From assembly GCF_010211765.1 (NCBI RefSeq), contig NZ_PDWO01000012.1, positions 1-64,000 of the forward strand: 64,000 nt of DNA, read 5' to 3'. Shown here one piece after another: positions 45,401-52,346 of the stretch (position 1 is the stretch's first letter; each line of letters starts with the position of its first letter). Source of the DNA: Pseudoxanthomonas kaohsiungensis (GTDB lineage: Bacteria > Pseudomonadota > Gammaproteobacteria > Xanthomonadales > Xanthomonadaceae). The position numbers were made by a program, and so were the translations under genes. The notes under the pieces are model-generated. The model made no database searches and had not been told where the DNA came from. It was given only the letters and a program-made list of their open reading frames with translations.

Positions 45401-45593
45401 CGCCAATGGCCCGGGCGCGGCCGCGCGCTTCTCGATGGGCATGGTGATCGCCGCGGGCATGACCATCGGCACCGCGTTCACCCTGTTCGTGCTGCCGGCG
45501 GTCTACCTGTACCTGGCACGCGACCGCAGCCTCGACCGTGACGCCGCGGCCGAGGTCGAGCCGGGCCACGAACCGGAGCCGCTGGCCGGTTGA
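42429..45593 (+). CDS. RND efflux permease (HAE1 family)
   Basis: 1054 residues, full length. Starts MKFTDIFINKPVLAMVVSLFILLLG. Twelve membrane helices and two large periplasmic loops. The proton-relay motif in helix 4, GIVVDDAIIVLENIHRHIEEG, carries the paired Asp of AcrB-type pumps. Residues ~585-595 have a Gly-rich loop (GGFGGGGGAS). It exports drugs or toxic metabolites by proton antiport. No TolC-like outer-membrane factor gene is nearby, so one must be shared from elsewhere. Confidence 0.92.
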   Translation: MKFTDIFINKPVLAMVVSLFILLLGLRSFNELNVRQYPELQNAVVTVSTAYYGADADLMQGFVTTPLEREVASAEGIDYLTSTSAAGISTIQAYIRLDYDANEALTQIAAKVNKLRSQLPAESEDPVIDLQQGQQIAAMYVSFASDQLDNNQITDYLMRAVEPRIATIPGVQRADILGAGTFAMRVWLKPDRMAALGVTASDVHAALQANNVLSALGSTKGQMVAVDLTARTDLRNAEEFRQLIVREQDGAIVRLGEIADVELGSENYGTSVRINGDAATFMGIFVSPDANSLEVIEEVRKVWDNEIVPQLPEGIVATIPYDSTESIQDAINEVVKTIVEAVVIVIVVIFLFLGSLRSVVIPAVTVPLSLVGALFLMLLMGFTINLLTLLAMVLAIGIVVDDAIIVLENIHRHIEEGMSPHDASIKGARELAWPVVAMTTTLVAVYLPIGFQGGLTGVLFTEFAFTLAGSVLLSGIIALTLSPMMCAKLLKPHSAHGKTRLESWLDARFDWLRNGYERRLHSALETRGVIAVFGALVLVSCVFLYMTAPKEPAPLEDEGFIFAVGSADAYTTLDYVERYTGELEAAVKEIPEVNDFFLFNGGFGGGGGASNSAMGGFVLKPWSERDRSTNQVLQQALQPKLSSITGLNTFALVPPSLPSAGGDGGGGEFLVLGIGSLEQLNELSDAIVQKAMESRRFIFLDKDLKIDKPRIEVQIDREKAALLGIDMRTLAADMAAMLSGGYVNRFAMENRSYRVIPQVQRSDRLNAAQLENYYTRTRDGELVPLSTLVTLKETAQPQTLKRFQQLNAVGIMFAPRPGVSKGEALRVLEEAAAEVLPQGYSVDYAGESRQFKQEGAAMLVTLAFALIAIFLVLAAQFESFRDALIMLITVPMAISGALLVLNALALVAGVLQFTGVEAFPGMSINIYTQVGLVTLIGVIAKHGILIVEFANKLQQQGLSRREAIEQASGIRLRPVLMTTAALVFAMIPLLIANGPGAAARFSMGMVIAAGMTIGTAFTLFVLPAVYLYLARDRSLDRDAAAEVEPGHEPEPLAG

Positions 45594-45878
45594 ACCGGCC
45601 TTCCACGGCGGCCGGGCTGCCGGCTGCCTGCGTTGCCCGGCACTTCGATGCCGGGCAACGAGGCATCGGCGCATGGCGTCGGATGCGCGTGCGCATCGCC
45701 GCCGACCCGGCATGGGCACCCGCGTCGCATGGATTGGATGGCGGCCATGCTGCCCACGCATTGCGGCATGCGGGGCCGCCGGCGGCATGACCTGAGCACT
45801 TGCGGTGCTGCCGGCAGCACCGCAGCATGGCGACCAGCCCGGGGCAATCCGGGCTCCACCGACGAGAGGGTGTCGCCC
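45594..45878. other. 285-nt palindrome-rich intergenic region
   Basis: No gene. It holds a 12-bp hairpin CGTTGCCCGGCA/TGCCGGGCAACG with a 6-nt loop (45631-45660), a fully palindromic 24-mer (45801-45824, half-site TGCGGTGCTGCC) and AGCCCGG/CCGGGCT (45836-45855), plus GGCGGCC...GGCCGCC around 45741-45782. The first hairpin lacks a T-run. Confidence 0.7.
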
Positions 45879-46652
45879 ATGAAGCCCCGCGCCGCACCTC
45901 CCGTCCTTGCCGCCATCGCACTCGCCTGCGGCGCGCCTGCCCTGGCCGCCGACGATGGATGGAGCTACCGCATCGTTCCCTACGTCTGGGGCGCCAGCAT
46001 CGACGGCACGCTCGCGCACGCGCGCCTGCCGGTGACCGTGCATCCCAGCGCCAGCTTCAGCGACATCTGGAACAACCTGGATTTCGCCGCGATGGCCGCC
46101 TTCGAGGCGCAACATGGCCGCCACGGCGTGGTCGCCGAACTGGTCACCCTGCGCCTGTCAGGCTCCGCCGGCATGCCAGTCCCGCCGCTCGGCATCCGCG
46201 TGCCGGTCGAACTGGACGGCGACTCCACCACGATGCTGCTGGCCTACCAGTACCGCATGGTCGACGCCGCTCAGGCGCACCTGGACCTGGTAGCGGGCGC
46301 GCGCTACTGGTCCACGCGCACCGGCTTCGCCTATGCCCTGCCGGCGCCGCCACCGGCGCCCGTGCCACAGGCCTACGATGCCTCCCAGTCGCAGAACTGG
46401 ATCGACCCGCAGCTGGGCATCAAGGGCCGCCGCGATTTCGCCAACAGCGTCTACGTGGGCGCCTGGCTGCTGGCCGGCGCCGGCGAGTCGGACCTGACCG
46501 TGGATGCGATGCTGATGGCCGGATACCGCTTCAACGATCGTGTCGCCCTCACTGCCGGCTATCGCTGGATGACGATCGACTACAGCAGCGGCGGCTTCAC
46601 CTTCGACGCCACCTTGCAAGGCCCGGGACTCGGCCTGGAGTACGCGTTCTAG
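45879..46652 (+). CDS. Predicted outer-membrane beta-barrel protein
   Basis: 257 residues. Signal peptide with cleavage near ALAADD (residue ~23). The mature part is made of alternating strands with aromatic girdle residues (WSYRIVPYVWGASIDGT, VALTAGYRWMTIDYSSGGFTFD) and ends in YAF, with a C-terminal Phe as needed for Bam-dependent insertion. A Pro-rich loop (ALPAPPPAPVPQAYD) may be surface-exposed. Similar barrels are annotated as hypothetical proteins. The ATG at 45879 has GAGAGGG upstream. It lies downstream of the RND pump but is separated by a palindrome-rich gap. Confidence 0.75.
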   Translation: MKPRAAPPVLAAIALACGAPALAADDGWSYRIVPYVWGASIDGTLAHARLPVTVHPSASFSDIWNNLDFAAMAAFEAQHGRHGVVAELVTLRLSGSAGMPVPPLGIRVPVELDGDSTTMLLAYQYRMVDAAQAHLDLVAGARYWSTRTGFAYALPAPPPAPVPQAYDASQSQNWIDPQLGIKGRRDFANSVYVGAWLLAGAGESDLTVDAMLMAGYRFNDRVALTAGYRWMTIDYSSGGFTFDATLQGPGLGLEYAF

Positions 46653-46774
46653 CGTACCGGTCGCGGCCAGGGGAAACGGCCACCGGCCCACGCCCCGCGC
46701 CGGCTGGCCTGGCCGCCGGCCTGGGGTATGCTCGCCGGAGCAGGCGCCCGCCCCCGGGGGCGCGGAGCCGCCCC

Positions 46775-47002
46775 GTGAGCGACGTTGATCCGGAAATCGT
46801 GGCCATGCTCGATGCGCTCGAGGCGCGGCTGCCGGGCCTGGTCCAGCAGACCTTCCCCGATGAACTGATGGAAGTGTTCGCGACCGAAGCCGAAGCGATC
46901 GCCGAGGCCGCCGGCCCCGAGCATGCCTCGTACGTGGCCGCGCGCCTGCAGGCGATGGCCGCTTCGCTGCCGCTGGCGATGCGCAGCGCCAAGCCCTGGT
47001 AG
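46775..47002 (+). CDS. Small acidic hypothetical protein
   Basis: 75 residues from a GTG at 46775 with GGAG 8 nt upstream. It is predominantly helical and acidic (VAMLDALEARLPGLVQQTFPDELMEVFATEAEAIAEAA), ending LPLAMRSAKPW. No family recognised. It converges with the lipocalin gene; only 14 nt separate the stops. Confidence 0.55.
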   Translation: MSDVDPEIVAMLDALEARLPGLVQQTFPDELMEVFATEAEAIAEAAGPEHASYVAARLQAMAASLPLAMRSAKPW

Positions 47003-47016
47003 GTGGCCAGCACCGG

Positions 47017-47514
47017 TCAGCCGACGCGCCCGGTATGCGGGGTGTGGATCAGGTCCGACAGGTCGAAACCCTGCTGCCGGGCCGTTTCCAGGTAGCTGGC
47101 CTTCACCGCCTCGTCGATTCCGGGTTCGCGCGCCAGCAGCCACAGGTACTTGCGGTCCGGGGAGCCGACCAGCGCGGTCCGGTAGTCCGGATCCAGGCGC
47201 AGGATCCAGTAGTCGCCCTTGGTGAAAGGCACCCACTTGAGGCCGTCGGGCATGAAGCTGACTTCGAGCTTGGCGCTGCCGCTGCCCTCGACCAATTCCG
47301 CTTCGCCCACCGACTGCTTCACCTCCCCTTCGGCGTCGCGCGCGCGGTTGTCGACCTTCACCTTGCCGTCGGGCTGCAGCGAATAGGTCGCGGTGATGTC
47401 GGTGTACTCGCGCGGCTCGTGGCGCATCGGCAAGCGCGCGATCTCGTACCAGGTGCCTAGGTAGCGGTCCAGTTCGACGTGGGGGACGGTGGCGGGCGCG
47501 TTGGCGTGGTTCAT
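47017..47514 (-). CDS. Lipocalin family protein (Blc-like)
   Basis: 165 residues, one eight-stranded barrel. The first conserved lipocalin motif is GTWYEIARLP at 20-29; later KGDYWILRLDPDYRTALVGSPDRKYLWLLAREP matches bacterial Blc proteins. Unlike E. coli Blc there is no lipoprotein signal, so it may be cytoplasmic or use a missed start. It could bind lysophospholipids or other small lipids. Confidence 0.85.
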   Translation of the reverse strand: MNHANAPATVPHVELDRYLGTWYEIARLPMRHEPREYTDITATYSLQPDGKVKVDNRARDAEGEVKQSVGEAELVEGSGSAKLEVSFMPDGLKWVPFTKGDYWILRLDPDYRTALVGSPDRKYLWLLAREPGIDEAVKASYLETARQQGFDLSDLIHTPHTGRVG

Positions 47515-47636
47515 GGTTCGTCTCGGGCGGGGGGAAGGCCCGTTCTAGGGGCGCGCGCGTGAAACCGGCGTGCGCCCGCCGGGTCCAGGCCGCTTCCGCG
47601 GCCGCCCGTCAAGGTCCGGGGATGCCGGGCTTTCAT

Positions 47637-47642
47637 GTAAAA
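47637..47642 (+). promoter_or_regulatory. -10-like element before the DUF3348 gene
   Basis: GTAAAATCG contains TAAAAT 22 nt before the GTG start, in a locally AT-rich stretch that also holds GGTTTTTCGG. It is probably the promoter of the four-gene DUF3348-DUF2894 unit. Confidence 0.35.
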
Positions 47643-47664
47643 TCGCGGTTTTTCGGCCGGAAAA

Positions 47665-48351
47665 GTGCCAACAGCCCTGCAACGGAGCCCGGTTCCGGGC
47701 CCGACCTTCATTCGCCTGCTGGCCCGGGTCGCGGACGCCGATGTCCCCGCCCCGGGTCCGGCGCTGGGCGAGCGGCTGGGCCAGTGGATCGACTGGACCC
47801 GTGCGGTCGCCCTGGCCGGCGCCCTGGACGGTCGTCCGTCGCCTTCCGCGCCCGCCGCGCCGGCGACGGGCCCTGACGGCGATGACGAGGTGGCGCGCAC
47901 GCGCGCGGCCCTGGCCGAGGCGATCGCCACGGATCTGCCCACGCCGCCGGCCGCGGCCACCGGTGCGGACGCCATCGACTTCGCCCCCTATCGCCAGCAC
48001 TGCCTGGCGATGCAGCGCGCGATGCAGGCCGCGACCGGGCGGCTGCGCGGACGCCTGCGCGACCGGCTCGCGCAGCGCTCGCCGGAACTGGCGCGACTGG
48101 CCGAGGTGGATGCGGTGATGGAGCTGACGCTCAGCCCGCGCGAATACAAGCTGCTGGCCGGCGTGCCGTTGCTGCTGGGCCAGCATTTCGACCGCCTGCG
48201 CGCCGGTGCGACCGCCCCCGGCCAGGCCGGCGCCGCGTCCGCCGCCTGGCTCGACGTTTTCCATCGCGACATGCAGGACGTGCTTCAGGCCGAACTGGAT
48301 GTCCGCTTCCAACCGATCGAAGGCCTGCTCGCGGCGCTTCGCACCCCCTGA
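47665..48351 (+). CDS. DUF3348-family protein
   Basis: 228 residues from a GTG. Soluble and rich in Ala/Arg, with no membrane helix. The N-terminal RSPVPGPTFIRLLARVADADVPAPGPALGERLGQWIDWTRAVAL and the helical C-terminal half (DVFHRDMQDVLQAELDVRFQPIEGLLAAL) match my memory of DUF3348. Its role is unknown. It is the first gene of a four-gene unit with the MotA-like DUF802 protein 11 nt downstream, suggesting a cytoplasmic partner or regulator of that complex. The start codon is uncertain. Confidence 0.75.
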   Translation: MPTALQRSPVPGPTFIRLLARVADADVPAPGPALGERLGQWIDWTRAVALAGALDGRPSPSAPAAPATGPDGDDEVARTRAALAEAIATDLPTPPAAATGADAIDFAPYRQHCLAMQRAMQAATGRLRGRLRDRLAQRSPELARLAEVDAVMELTLSPREYKLLAGVPLLLGQHFDRLRAGATAPGQAGAASAAWLDVFHRDMQDVLQAELDVRFQPIEGLLAALRTP

Positions 48352-48362
48352 CCTGGATCGAC

Positions 48363-50489
48363 ATGCGCACAAGCCCCCTCCACCCCGCCCTCCACGCCGC
48401 CCTGTTCCTGGCGGGCCTGGCCGCCGTCGCCTGGGTCGGCGCCGGCTACCTCGCCTTCCACCCGGCCGGCGTGGCGGTGCTGCTGGTGATCGCCGCCTGC
48501 TACATCGCTGGCGCGATCGAGCTGTACCGCTACCGCCAGGCCACCACGTCGCTGGCCGCCGCGCTGTCGGACCTGCCGGCCGACGGCGGCGTCCTCGATC
48601 CGTGGCTGGAGCGCCTGCATGCGCAGCTTCGCCATGCGGTGCGCCTGCGCATCGAGGGCGAACGCGTGGCGCTGCCGGCCCCGGCGCTCACGCCTTACCT
48701 GGTCGGCCTGCTGGTGCTGCTGGGCATGCTGGGCACGCTGCTGGGCATGATGGCCACGCTCAGCGGCACCGGCCTGGCGCTGGAGAACGCCGGCGACCTG
48801 CAGGCGATCCGCGGCACGCTCGCCGCGCCGGTGAAGGGCCTGGCCTTCGCGTTCGGCACCTCGATCGCCGGCGTGGCCACCTCGGCCGCGCTGGGCCTGC
48901 TGTCGGCGCTGGCGCGGCGCGAACGCCTGCAGGTCGTGCAGCGGCTGGACGCGGCCATCGCCACTTCGCTTCGCACCTACTCGCTGGCCTGGCGCCGCGA
49001 CGAAGCGCTGCGCGTCCAGCAGCGACAGGCGGAACTGCTGCCGGAACTGGTCGAGCGCCTGCAGGGGATGGTCGCGGCGATCGAGCGGCAGAACGCGGCC
49101 GCCGGCGAACAGCTGCTGGCCGGGCAGCAGGACTTCCATGCCCGCGCGGAGGCTTCGCAGGCGCGCCTGGCGGCCACGCTGGAACAATCGCTGAAGTCCG
49201 GCGTGGCCGAGAGCGCACGCGCCATCGGCGATGTGCTGCAGCCGGCGGTGGCGGCCACGCTGGCCGGCCTGGCCCGGGAAGCCAACACGCTGCACGACAC
49301 CGTCTCCGTCGCCGTGCAACGGCAGCTGGAGGGCATGTCCGCCAGCCTCGCCGGCGCCACGGGCGCGGCCGCGCAGGCATGGCAGGCCGCCGCGGCCGCC
49401 CAGCAGGATGCGAACGCCTCGCTGCTGCGCGAACTGCACGACGGCCTCGACCGCCATGCCGCGGCACTGGAGCAGCGCGCGAACGGCGTGGTCGATGCGA
49501 TCGCCGCACGCCTGGAGGCCAACGCCGAGGTGGTCGCCAGCGCCTGGCGCTCGGCGCTGGCGCAGCAGGACGAACGCCATGCCGAGCAGGCCGCACGCAA
49601 CGAGCAGGCGCTGGCCACGGCGGCCGCCACCTTCGAACGGCACGCCACCGCCCTGGTCGGCGACGTGGATCGCTCGCACGGCGAACTGCAGGCGCTGCTG
49701 GTCGAGCACGAACAGCAACGCCTGGCCGCCTGGGCCGAACAGGTCGCCCGCATGGGCGCCGGGTTGCGCCAGGACTGGGAGCAGGCCGGCCAGGCGGTGG
49801 CCGCGCGGCAGCAGGCGATCTGCGATGCGCTGGCCGCCAGCGCGAACGACATGGCGGCACAGGCGCAGGCGCATGCCAGCGCCACCATCGCCGAGATCGA
49901 ACGGCTGGTGGACGCCGCCGCGCAGGCGCCGCGCGCCGCGGCCGAGGTCATCGCCGAGCTGCGCCAGAAGCTGTCCGAAAGCATGGTCCGCGACACCGCG
50001 ATGCTCGAGGAGCGCACCCAGCTGATCGGCACGCTCGGCACCCTGCTCGATGCGGTCAACCACGCCTCCACCGAACAGCGCGGTGCCATCGATGCCCTGG
50101 TCGCCACCTCGGCCGACCTGCTCGAGCGCGTCGGCACGCGCTTCACCGACCACATCGAGGCCGAGACCGGCAAGCTCGGCGACATCGCCGCGCAGGTCGC
50201 CGTCGGCGCCACCGAGGTGGCCAGCCTGGGCGAAGCCTTCGGTGCGGCGGTGCAGGTGTTCGGCCAGTCCAACGAAGAGTTGCTCGCGCGCCTGCAGGGC
50301 ATCGAAGCCGCGCTGGACCGCTCGCTCGCACGCAGCGACGAGCAGCTGGCCTACTACGTCGCCCAGGCCCGCGAGGTGGTCGACCTGAGCCTGCTGGCGC
50401 AGAAGCAGATCGTCGAAGACCTGCAGCGCATCGGCGGTCCGCGCCAGGCCGGCAACGACGCCAGCGCCGCCGGGACCGAAGCGGCATGA
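48363..50489 (+). CDS. DUF802 protein: MotA/ExbB-like membrane protein with very long coiled-coil tail
   Basis: 708 residues. Four predicted membrane helices (about 12-31, 35-54, 111-133, 160-184); the last two carry an ExbB/MotA-type pattern, GLLVLLGMLGTLLGMMATLSG and AFAFGTSIAGVATSAALGLLSA. Residues ~185-690 are an uninterrupted Ala/Glu/Gln/Arg-rich helical region, predicted to form a long cytoplasmic coiled coil. This plan resembles ZorA of Zorya and TolQ/MotA stators. With the MotB-like protein encoded next it could form an ion-driven rotary or force-generating unit. Overlaps the next gene by ATGA. Confidence 0.8.
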   Translation: MRTSPLHPALHAALFLAGLAAVAWVGAGYLAFHPAGVAVLLVIAACYIAGAIELYRYRQATTSLAAALSDLPADGGVLDPWLERLHAQLRHAVRLRIEGERVALPAPALTPYLVGLLVLLGMLGTLLGMMATLSGTGLALENAGDLQAIRGTLAAPVKGLAFAFGTSIAGVATSAALGLLSALARRERLQVVQRLDAAIATSLRTYSLAWRRDEALRVQQRQAELLPELVERLQGMVAAIERQNAAAGEQLLAGQQDFHARAEASQARLAATLEQSLKSGVAESARAIGDVLQPAVAATLAGLAREANTLHDTVSVAVQRQLEGMSASLAGATGAAAQAWQAAAAAQQDANASLLRELHDGLDRHAAALEQRANGVVDAIAARLEANAEVVASAWRSALAQQDERHAEQAARNEQALATAAATFERHATALVGDVDRSHGELQALLVEHEQQRLAAWAEQVARMGAGLRQDWEQAGQAVAARQQAICDALAASANDMAAQAQAHASATIAEIERLVDAAAQAPRAAAEVIAELRQKLSESMVRDTAMLEERTQLIGTLGTLLDAVNHASTEQRGAIDALVATSADLLERVGTRFTDHIEAETGKLGDIAAQVAVGATEVASLGEAFGAAVQVFGQSNEELLARLQGIEAALDRSLARSDEQLAYYVAQAREVVDLSLLAQKQIVEDLQRIGGPRQAGNDASAAGTEAA

Positions 50490-51142
50490 GCGTGGAGTTC
50501 GACGACGCCGGATCCACCGCGCCGGTCTGGGCGAGCTTCGGCGACCTGATGTCGGTCCTGCTCGGCGCGTTCGTGCTGGTGCTGGTCGGCGTGATCGCGG
50601 TGCAGGCCGAGCTGTCGGGCCGGTTGGACGCGGAAATGCGCAGGCGGCAGGCCGAGCAGGCGCAACGCCAGGCGCTGGAGCAGGCGCTGGCGGGGCCGCT
50701 GGCGGCCGGACGGGTGACCCTGGTCGACGGGCGCATCGGCATCCGCGGCAACGTGCTGTTCGCGCTCAACTCGGCGCAGCTGCAACCGCATGGCCGCGAA
50801 CTCCTGCGCAGCCTGGCGGCGCCGCTGGCCGCCTACATGGAGGCACGCGACGAGATCCTGATGGTCAGCGGCTTCACCGACGACCGCCAGGTACGCGACG
50901 GCAACCGCCTGTTCGCGGACAACTGGGAACTGTCCGCGCAGCGTGCGCTCACGGTGACCCGCGTGCTGGTCGACGAAGGCGTGCCGGCGTCGTCGGTGTT
51001 CGCCGCCGCGTTCGGCGCCAGCCAGCCGGTCGGCCCCAATACCGACGAAGAGGGCCGCGCCCGCAACCGCCGCGTGGAGATCGCACCGGTCCCGCGGCGC
51101 ACGCACGCCCAGCCACCGGCCGCCGCCAGCGATGGACGGTAA
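50486..51142 (+). CDS. MotB/OmpA-like peptidoglycan-binding stator protein
   Basis: 218 residues. A single membrane helix at ~21-41 is preceded by WASFGDLMSVLLGAFVLV; Asp20 is where MotB/ZorB proteins carry the ion-translocating Asp. A short Gln/Arg coiled linker (~45-75) is followed by an OmpA domain with FALNSAQLQPHGRELLRSLA, SGFTDDRQV, LSAQRALTVTRVLVDEGVP, FGASQPVGPNTDEEGRARNRRVEI, which binds peptidoglycan. Translation is coupled to the DUF802 gene, so the two probably form one complex. Confidence 0.85.
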   Translation: MSVEFDDAGSTAPVWASFGDLMSVLLGAFVLVLVGVIAVQAELSGRLDAEMRRRQAEQAQRQALEQALAGPLAAGRVTLVDGRIGIRGNVLFALNSAQLQPHGRELLRSLAAPLAAYMEARDEILMVSGFTDDRQVRDGNRLFADNWELSAQRALTVTRVLVDEGVPASSVFAAAFGASQPVGPNTDEEGRARNRRVEIAPVPRRTHAQPPAAASDGR

Positions 51143-51755
51143 TCCGGCTCCCGGCGTGCGCCAGCGCTTGGATGCCTGGCGCGCACAGGGCGCCGACCGC
51201 GTCGACCCGGTGCGGTTCGCCCTGATCGAGTCGCTCGCCCGCCGTGCCGGCGCGCACGAGGGCCTGGCGCGTCGCCTGCTGGACGAGCGCCTGTCCGGGC
51301 TGGTCGAGGACTACGCGCGCGACGTGGCGGCGCCCGTGGCGGCCGATGCCAGCGGATCGCGCGATCCGGCCGCCGCCGGTGCGCTGGCCACGCTGCTGGC
51401 GCGGATGCCGCATCGCACGATGGACGGCGACCCCTATCCCGAGATTCCGCTGCTGCAGCAGTTCCGCACGCTCTGGGCCGGCCTGCGCACCGAGTCCCAG
51501 CTGCGCCAGTCGCTGGAACCGGTGGCCGGCGACGCAGGCCCGCTCAACTCGGCCGTGCTCGTGCACCGCTCGCTCAACCTGATGCGCACGCTGTCCCCCG
51601 GCTACCTGCAGCACTTCATCGCCTACATCGACGCGCTGTCTTCGCTGGAACGGATGCACCTCGCGTACGCACCGGCCAGCGCGGATACGGGGCCGCGCAT
51701 GGAGGCCCCGCGCAAGCCCGCGCGAAGCCGTACGCGCAAGAAGCCGCGGGGCTGA
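51132..51755 (+). CDS. DUF2894-family protein
   Basis: 207 residues. Begins with RQRLDAWRAQGADRVDPVRFALIESLARRAGAHEGLARRLLDERL, characteristic of DUF2894, and ends in a very basic tail (KPARSRTRKKPRG) that could contact nucleic acid or lipid. It overlaps the end of the OmpA-like gene by 11 nt and is the last gene of the unit. Function unknown; the fixed association with MotA/MotB-like partners argues for a role in the same complex. Confidence 0.8.
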   Translation: MDGNPAPGVRQRLDAWRAQGADRVDPVRFALIESLARRAGAHEGLARRLLDERLSGLVEDYARDVAAPVAADASGSRDPAAAGALATLLARMPHRTMDGDPYPEIPLLQQFRTLWAGLRTESQLRQSLEPVAGDAGPLNSAVLVHRSLNLMRTLSPGYLQHFIAYIDALSSLERMHLAYAPASADTGPRMEAPRKPARSRTRKKPRG

Positions 51756-51758
51756 CGC

Positions 51759-51914
51759 TCAGTCGCCGGCCGGCATCCGCCCCGTCGTCGCATCATCCTG
51801 GTCGAGGCGGGCATCGGGCACGTCGATCCGCACGCCGGCCGCTTCCCACGACTCCTGCAGCCAGGGACACGCCGGCATGCTCGGGTCGGGCAGTTCCAGT
51901 TCGTTCACTTCCAC
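51759..51914 (-). CDS. Small hypothetical protein (51 residues)
   Basis: Starts at GTG 51914, with an excellent GGAGG 6 nt upstream. The product VEVNELELPDPSMPACPWLQ... is acidic with one Cys and two Trp. It lies 18 nt after the SirB2-like gene on the same strand, so it probably belongs to the nnrS-sirB2 unit. No family recognised. It stops 4 nt past the DUF2894 gene on the opposite strand. Confidence 0.55.
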   Translation of the reverse strand: MEVNELELPDPSMPACPWLQESWEAAGVRIDVPDARLDQDDATTGRMPAGD

Positions 51915-51932
51915 GATGATCCTCCGTCCGGC

Positions 51933-52334
51933 TCAGCCGCCGAACAGCCAGAAGGCGCCCAGCGGATGGTGCGCGCGGGCGATGAAGTAAGCCTGCAGGA
52001 AGCACAGCCCCGCCGCCGCCACCAGCCCGGCGCGCGCCACGGCGCGGCGCTGCGGCCGGAACGCGGCGATGCCCAGTACCACGTACGCGGCCACCAGGCC
52101 CAGCTTGGTCCACAGCCAGCCATTGGCGAACAGCTCGCGCGGCAGGATCGTCAGCAGCATGAGCGCCGCGGTCAGCAGCACGGTGTCGATGGTGTAGCTG
52201 AGGTAGCGCACCGGCGCCTGCCGCGGCCAGCGCATGCCGCCGAGCAGCGCCAGCGCGCGCAGTGCGAAGAACGCGCCGCTGGCCATGATCGCGGCGACAT
52301 GGACGAGCTTGATGTCGGGGTAGAAGGTGAGCAT
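51933..52334 (-). CDS. SirB2-family membrane protein
   Basis: 133 residues, four membrane helices. Begins with YPDIKLVHVAAIMASGAFFALRALALL and contains LSYTIDTVLLTAALMLLTIL and GWLWTKLGLVAAYVVLGIAAFRP, the SirB/SirB2 pattern. The molecular role is unknown; it often sits with nitric-oxide or respiratory genes. It is 12 nt downstream of nnrS. Confidence 0.85.
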   Translation of the reverse strand: MLTFYPDIKLVHVAAIMASGAFFALRALALLGGMRWPRQAPVRYLSYTIDTVLLTAALMLLTILPRELFANGWLWTKLGLVAAYVVLGIAAFRPQRRAVARAGLVAAAGLCFLQAYFIARAHHPLGAFWLFGG

Positions 52335-52346
52335 CGCGGCCTGCCG

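Noticed and set aside
47665-51755. Calling the motor-like cassette a bona fide Zorya defence system
   Set aside because: Only ZorA/ZorB-like architecture is present; no zorC, zorD (helicase) or zorE (nuclease) gene is nearby, so the name would over-claim.
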